Assembly: GCF_001949145.1 (NCBI RefSeq)
Contig: NW_019091355.1
Coordinates: 4,349,343 to 4,361,234, forward strand
Direction of reading: 5' to 3'
Length of the DNA stretch: 11,892 bases
From: Acanthaster planci
Taxonomy: Eukaryota > Echinodermata > Asteroidea > Valvatida > Acanthasteridae
Within the stretch, counting starts at the first letter, position 1. Every line of letters begins with the position of its first letter. Of the stretch, positions 7,569 through 11,892 are shown one piece after another. Made by a program: the position numbers and the translations under genes. The notes below the pieces were generated by a model, which saw only the letters and a list, made by a program, of their open reading frames with translations, searched no databases and was not told where the DNA came from.

Positions 7569-10420
7569 ACTTAATTTTATTAAATTTTAAGGGTTTATTT
7601 GAACTTGGTGATTAGTGAAACTCTCTTCATGAAATACATGTGAAATAGCACCACGAACAAAATAGACTACTGTACATGTATTTGGTTTTCTTTGCAATGC
7701 TTTTATTAAATTCTGAAAGTTCTGTTTGCACTTGAAAAATTCGGAGAGGAACAATAAGGCAAACCTTTTAAACTATAGAAAATAATGTTTGCAGAGTCAA
7801 GCCTTTTTTAAAAAGTCACTCTACAACTTTTCTGTTGTCTTCCATATATATATAGACTTGTTATGTATCCATAATTTATCAACACAGCATACAAAAGCAA
7901 CTTAACAGGAATCAACCCCCCTTTGTTGGGAGATCATTTTTTGAAAGGGATAAATTCTTCTTTTCATGTTTTTACATGTTTTTGTAACATTCCGTCTAAC
8001 TTTGTGACTAAATTGCAACTAATACCATGAGATGCGTGCTTGTCTCGGCTAGAAAACGTTCCCTAAAATCAGTTCACTTTAATAAACCAGTTCTAAGCTA
8101 ATTTACCAGTTACATGCTTTTCTTTAAAGGACAATTTTCAAAACAACTTTTTTTCTGTGCATGACTGCTACTAAATTTAGCACACAGCAGAAGCATCACG
8201 ATGAACCTTCATCATAATGTATGACTCGTGTTAACATCTGTAAGGCCACACTTTTATGGATTATGGATCCACTGAATTCTTTTTGGCCCCCCCCCCAAAT
8301 TGTTTCTGCCAACTTATGAATATTAAAGCATCAAAAATGAATATGAATTTCACTGTTAAAATATCGCCACACAACCAGGAAAGAATTGGGCTGTCTGAAC
8401 TTTATCTGGCCACAAACTCTCCACATTTTTCGTTGAAGATACATATACATGTACGGCAAGCATATTGGGAATTTTGTGGCCAATAGATATGGCAGAGAAG
8501 AGTACGTCTGTGAAAGCAACTTTACTAAACACGGACTGATTACATAAACAGTAACCAGTACTTACAGTTCTGGCGTGCAAAAAAAAGTACATGTTGAGCT
8601 GGCTTGTGATCCGGCGATTTACATAATTTTTATCTTTCACTTTTTCCCAATATTTTCCATATCAAGACAGTTAATTTAACAAAAGGAAAAGTGACTTTTT
8701 CTTTGTGAAATTTCTTCCATCACAGGAGTTTTGTCAAGGATCTTCGTCTTCTTTCACTTGTGCTCCGTAGAGTTGGTCCGTGCAGGCACACCTAACAAAG
8801 CAAGAAAGAATTTCCCAGTTTGTTTTACGTTTACTTCCATTTCCCCTCCATCTCCATTTTCTTGCTGAAAACAAACAGTTTCAAGAAAGTCTAATTAATT
8901 TTACTGATTTGTTGAGATCTGTGCTCCATGAAAGTGTGGCCTTACTGACTGATGCTACCAAGAATTCTGTTTGCCATATGGCATCAAACCTCTTATTTCA
9001 ATGAACACGGGGGCACACTTTGGCAATCCTGGTTTAAAACTATGAACTGCTGATTGTCAGTCTTGGATACATTAATGTTACCATGATAATACAATAAGAA
9101 GAAATATAAGAAGCTGTTTATACCAAAGAGTTAAAGGTGATTAACATGGATAGCACTGATATCATATCTTAACCTAAGGTGGACCGCATCCACAATGTAT
9201 TTTTTAGAATATAAAGCTGTCACCGGGCCAACCTTCCAATGAAATCTCATTGCACATTAAACAAACCATACTTCGGGGTACTAGACCGTGCCTGCCCAGT
9301 CAAAAGACGGTGTTCGAAACAGGCTTCCAGAACTAGGGCTAGGTCTACTGTCTGCGCGTCTCCACACATTTCCAATGGAGCGAAGACCTAGACCTAGCTC
9401 TAGACGAGATGAGGATGCAGCCAAAGTGATTAAGTTAGATTCCTCCCGTTTTTTTCCCTGAAAAAAGTTCAGTTGACAGACCTGAATGTACAAATACCCT
9501 TCGCAGACATTTGTCAACAAAGCTAAGGTAATATTTCTTATTTACATGGATGGATAAACTTCGCTAGGAATTTGTCCAGCATTTCTTCATGCAACGGTTT
9601 TTCAAGGCACACAACTGATTATCTTCAAACATTAAGTAGATATTCAAAGATGATCTTCAGCCAGTAATACTACATGTATATTAATTACCTGATGCAAAGT
9701 TCCAATTATTTACAGAAAATGACGCAGTAAGAGACCCCCAAAAAAGCACAGCAAATATGAGCTTCACATTACTAGCAATGAAGCAACAGTTCTATGTGGT
9801 GTTTCTGTTTTTATGTAGCAGGTTTGACCCCCAAAGTTTTAGCTATTTAATAACCATCCTACACAAAATACTCAGAACAAAATATCTACATCTGACCATA
9901 GTGAATGTGAGAGATTAGTTCTCAATGGGACACAGAGAATAAATCCTCAGGAACAACAGATAACAGGAACACAATGCGACTTTCCATTTTCAAATCAAGA
10001 TGTGGAAAATGCCCAAGGAGGGTTCCACAATCTGGCATTAAAGGAGCATTGGCTGAAATCGTGTATTTAGCGATATTGTAAAAATAACTGCTCAACTACC
10101 AAAAAACAAGCCGCAATGAAATTTCTTCCTTTGGAAATACTGTTCTTTAAGTGACAAACAAAAAGTTGAACAGAAAATCAGAAGTTATTCATGAAGAAAT
10201 AAATAGATGAACCTACCGTATAAAACACCAGTACTGCTAAAGTCATAAAAAATAAATCCTTGGCCAAAAAGACCTTTACAGTTCATAAATATGGGAAATA
10301 CCCTGCCACCAAAGACAATGATCAGGTACTGTTCATATAAATTAAAGATTTTCAAGATCAAGAGTCTCTTGTTACATGTACGAACAAGTACGAGTTATGT
10401 AAAAATGCTTCATGGTGCAG
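7569..10420. other. Intergenic DNA between the two convergent genes, no gene recognised
   Basis: About 2.85 kb of AT-rich sequence. Several frames of 60-80 codons exist on both strands but show no recognisable domain, no plausible splice structure and low-complexity composition, so none is annotated. Contents include a run of ten C at 8287-8296, a TATATATATAG tract near 7845, scattered ACATGTA motifs and a small inverted repeat at 9329-9401. It may include the distal 3' UTR of either gene. Confidence 0.5.
9329..9401. repeat. Short inverted repeat, CTAG-rich arms
   Basis: The arm AGAACTAGGGCTAGGTCT (9329-9346) pairs with AGACCTAGACCTAGCTCT (9384-9401) at 16 of 18 positions, around a 37-base spacer. 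It may be a small hairpin or the remnant of a repeat. No transcribed RNA class fits. Confidence 0.5.
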
Positions 10421-10764
10421 TGGGAAAACACTATTCACCAGCCAAATTTATTTTCAGTTTCAAAATCATGCATTTACCAGCATGCATGTGTGGAGAATAT
10501 TACGTTTTACCTACATGAACAAGAAATAACTTTTTAAGTTGAATATAAATTACATGATGGCCCGGTACTAAAGACACTACGTGTATATTAATGCTGCTTG
10601 CTGGAGTGGTCCTTCACGATATCCCACTTCTGCCACTAACATAGCCTTCGCCCTTTCCTATACAGTGCAGGAGGCATGCCAGAAATGCGCTCACTGGTAA
10701 AGCTACATAGATCATGTAGTGATGTATCTGGCTTTCGAAGGCGCAATCCCCTTCAACATTCGGA
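10421..10764 (-). other. Presumed 3' UTR of the Slo/BK channel gene
   Basis: Sequence directly downstream of the Slo stop codon on the minus strand. It has no further coding potential. A canonical AATAAA in the minus sense lies at 10447-10452, about 315 bases after the stop, followed by a G/T-rich stretch (GGTGAATAGTGTTTT). This fits cleavage around 10420-10435. Longer UTR forms cannot be excluded. Confidence 0.4.
10447..10452 (-). promoter_or_regulatory. Candidate polyadenylation signal AATAAA for Slo
   Basis: The plus strand reads TTTATT, which is AATAAA on the coding strand. It is the first canonical hexamer I found after the stop codon. A G/T-rich stretch follows within 30 bases, as expected of a downstream element. 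This is motif evidence only. Confidence 0.4.
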
Positions 10765-11193
10765 TCAGCACATTGTTGTGTGAACTGGCGACTGATTTTG
10801 CCCATTTGGATTACTGTTCTGCACTTGCACCGTGTGGCGCTGGGGCATCTGGGGGGTCATTTCAATGCCCTCACCGGAGTCCCTCTTCTCGTTCCGCTCC
10901 TTGTCTTTCCCCTTCCGCTTCTTCTTTTTGTGCTGCCCTCCATTGCCGCCGTTGCCCCCCGAACTTTGGCCTCTGGCCTTCGACGAGGACGGGCTGGGGT
11001 CAAAGTGCTTGAGGACAAAAATGAGGTCGGTGGACAGGAGAGGGAACTCGTACGGTGGGTTGGTGATGGTGTAGCGCTTGGAGGAGGGTGTGTTTGTTGA
11101 GAGGGTTGAGTCTCGGAATCGATAGATGCCAAAGCAGAGCATGCCAAATTTTTTTAGAGCTTCCACAAAGAGGTCTCCGTACATGCCTCCGTC
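10765..11193 (-). CDS. BK calcium-activated K+ channel (Slo), last coding exon
   Basis: Encodes the final 142 residues of a Slo1/KCNMA1-type channel, the large-conductance K+ channel gated by voltage and cytosolic Ca2+. The exon follows a TATTTCTTTCCAG acceptor and starts [20 protein letters not shown]. It continues through [22 protein letters not shown] and [13 protein letters not shown]. These are hallmark blocks of the end of the RCK2 domain in the cytoplasmic gating ring. After HFDPS the sequence is a low-complexity tail: Ser/Gly/Asn-rich, then a strongly basic cluster ([17 protein letters not shown]), then a Gln/Pro/Asn-rich segment ending HTTMC. The stop is TGA (plus-strand TCA at 10765-10767). 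Tails of this length and variability are normal in Slo1 isoforms. A possible internal donor at 10875 could give another C terminus. Identity is nearly certain; the tail annotation is read directly from the open frame. Confidence 0.95.
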   Translation of the reverse strand, partial: DGGMYGDLFVEALKKFGMLCFGIYRFRDSTLSTNTPSSKRYTITNPPYEFPLLSTDLIFVLKHFDPSPSSSKARGQSSGGNGGNGGQHKKKKRKGKDKERNEKRDSGEGIEMTPQMPQRHTVQVQNSNPNGQNQSPVHTTMC

Positions 11194-11533
11194 CTGGAAA
11201 GAAATAGGTTATCATTGTATCACAGAGATATCCACTTCTTCACACACATGTAGTTGTCTACAGCATACACAACTGGTGAAAAACGGGCACGGGGGCATCA
11301 AAGTCTGGACATAAAAGAGCTTAATGTAAGAGATAAACTAATGTGACTTACACAGGCAACACAACTGCTTCTGGAAAATGGAATGAGGAGGATACAATCA
11401 ATATTAGGAAAGGGAACACACACCGCCTTATCAGAATTACACTCAAAACACTTTAACACTCCAGATCCCTCCAATCATTCAAGGCTTGAGAAAGGACAAA
11501 TATTCCTTATTTTAGAAACACTGAACTACTCAC
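11194..11533 (-). other. Slo intron between the last two coding exons
   Basis: A 340-base phase 0 intron in the minus sense with donor GTGAGT (11533-11528) and a pyrimidine-rich acceptor ending CAG at 11194-11196. Joining the exons gives SYFG-DGGMYGD, which matches the uninterrupted RCK2 sequence of animal Slo proteins. No repeat or internal exon is recognised inside. Confidence 0.88.
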
Positions 11534-11728
11534 GCCAAAATAGGACAAGGGTCCATCTATGAGTGGTATTTGGGCTACAAGGCACCGATCTCGATTGGCT
11601 AGGAGGTCGGGAATGCTGAGCCCTGGCCTCATATCACCGCCTTCGGCTAGGATCTGCTCCAGTTCGGGAGTGGCGCCCCCTGTAATTAATGTCCTGATCA
11701 AGGTCAGGGCATTGTCGTTGAAGTACGT
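11534..11728 (-). CDS. BK calcium-activated K+ channel (Slo), penultimate coding exon
   Basis: A 195-base, 65-codon exon in phase 0 at both ends. It encodes [20 protein letters not shown], then [23 protein letters not shown] and IDGPLSYFG. This is the part of RCK2 just after the Ca2+ bowl in Slo1 channels, and it is very similar to the vertebrate and fly proteins. The acceptor in the minus sense is TGTTATTTTTACAG and the donor is GTGAGT. The Ca2+ bowl, RCK1, pore and voltage sensor must be encoded beyond position 11892, so the gene is partial in this window. The conserved protein sequence and intact splice sites indicate a functional gene. Confidence 0.95.
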
Positions 11729-11892
11729 CTGTAAAAATAACATAAGGTGTCTCAAAAGTCTTCATCATTACAGACGACGCTTCAATAGCATGTACATCTA
11801 CGACTGAAAGTTCTATCAACACAAACCTTAAAATTATATTACTTTACAGCGTATCTTAACCCCTTCACGGCGGGATTATTTTGACCGCGACT
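11729..11892 (-). other. Slo upstream intron, partial (runs off the window)
   Basis: Intronic sequence 5' of the penultimate Slo exon. At the window edge (11856 onward) the plus strand reads TTAACCCCTTCACGGCGGG. This TTAACCC start resembles the end of the small TTAA-associated insertion at 1595-1658 and may be the beginning of a repeat that continues outside. Confidence 0.5.

Noticed and set aside
8780-9004. 74-codon plus-strand frame in the intergenic region
   Set aside because: No recognisable domain, no supporting splice or polyadenylation context, and ordinary for AT-rich DNA.
9305-9325. B-box-like GTTCGAAAC suggesting a tRNA or SINE
   Set aside because: No A-box at the right distance and no foldable cloverleaf.
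9281-9520. 79-codon minus-strand frame
   Set aside because: It spans the small CTAG-rich inverted repeat and has no recognisable similarity to a known protein.
10614-11215. Several open frames overlapping the last Slo exon on both strands
   Set aside because: They are alternative-frame or antisense shadows of the GC-rich Slo exon; only the frame matching RCK2 is real.

Overview
This is eukaryotic (metazoan) nuclear DNA, moderately AT-rich and gene-poor. It carries spliced coding exons with GT-AG introns, long non-coding stretches and several decayed repeats. The two recognisable genes are animal genes. Their sequences, together with dense dispersed ACATGTAC-type palindromes, suggest a marine invertebrate deuterostome, perhaps an echinoderm or amphioxus. 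That taxonomic guess is inference; the metazoan origin is firm. There is no prokaryotic operon, CRISPR array, phage or plasmid content.

Layout, left to right. 1-504: unassigned sequence with one short inverted repeat. About 519-1889: a roughly 1.4 kb imperfect palindrome (foldback-like repeat) whose best arms are about 90% identical and include a 58-bp perfect run. A 64-bp TTAA-associated insertion is present in only one arm. 1900-4006: non-coding, with a 20-bp perfect inverted repeat (2363-2483), a possible tRNA-like relic near 2806, and the 5' flank and UTR of FAM241B. 4007-5497 (+): the complete two-exon coding region of a FAM241B orthologue (159 aa, single membrane segment), whose 1011-bp intron contains two opposed arrays of a 16-bp repeat. 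5498-10764: about 5.3 kb of 3' UTR and intergenic DNA. It holds ACATGTAC motifs, three copies of a 46-47 bp tandem repeat, a possible non-autonomous DNA transposon relic rich in AP-1 core motifs, and small inverted repeats. 10765-11728 (-): the last two coding exons of a BK-type calcium-activated potassium channel (Slo / KCNMA1), with the rest of the gene lying beyond the right edge.

The two genes are convergent (tail to tail). No functional link between them is evident: one is a small endomembrane or lysosome-associated protein and the other a plasma-membrane ion channel. Their vertebrate orthologues are both on human 10q22, so the neighbourhood may be a fragment of ancient linkage. I found no previously undescribed multi-gene system. 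The most unusual structures are the large palindrome and the intronic opposed 16-bp arrays.
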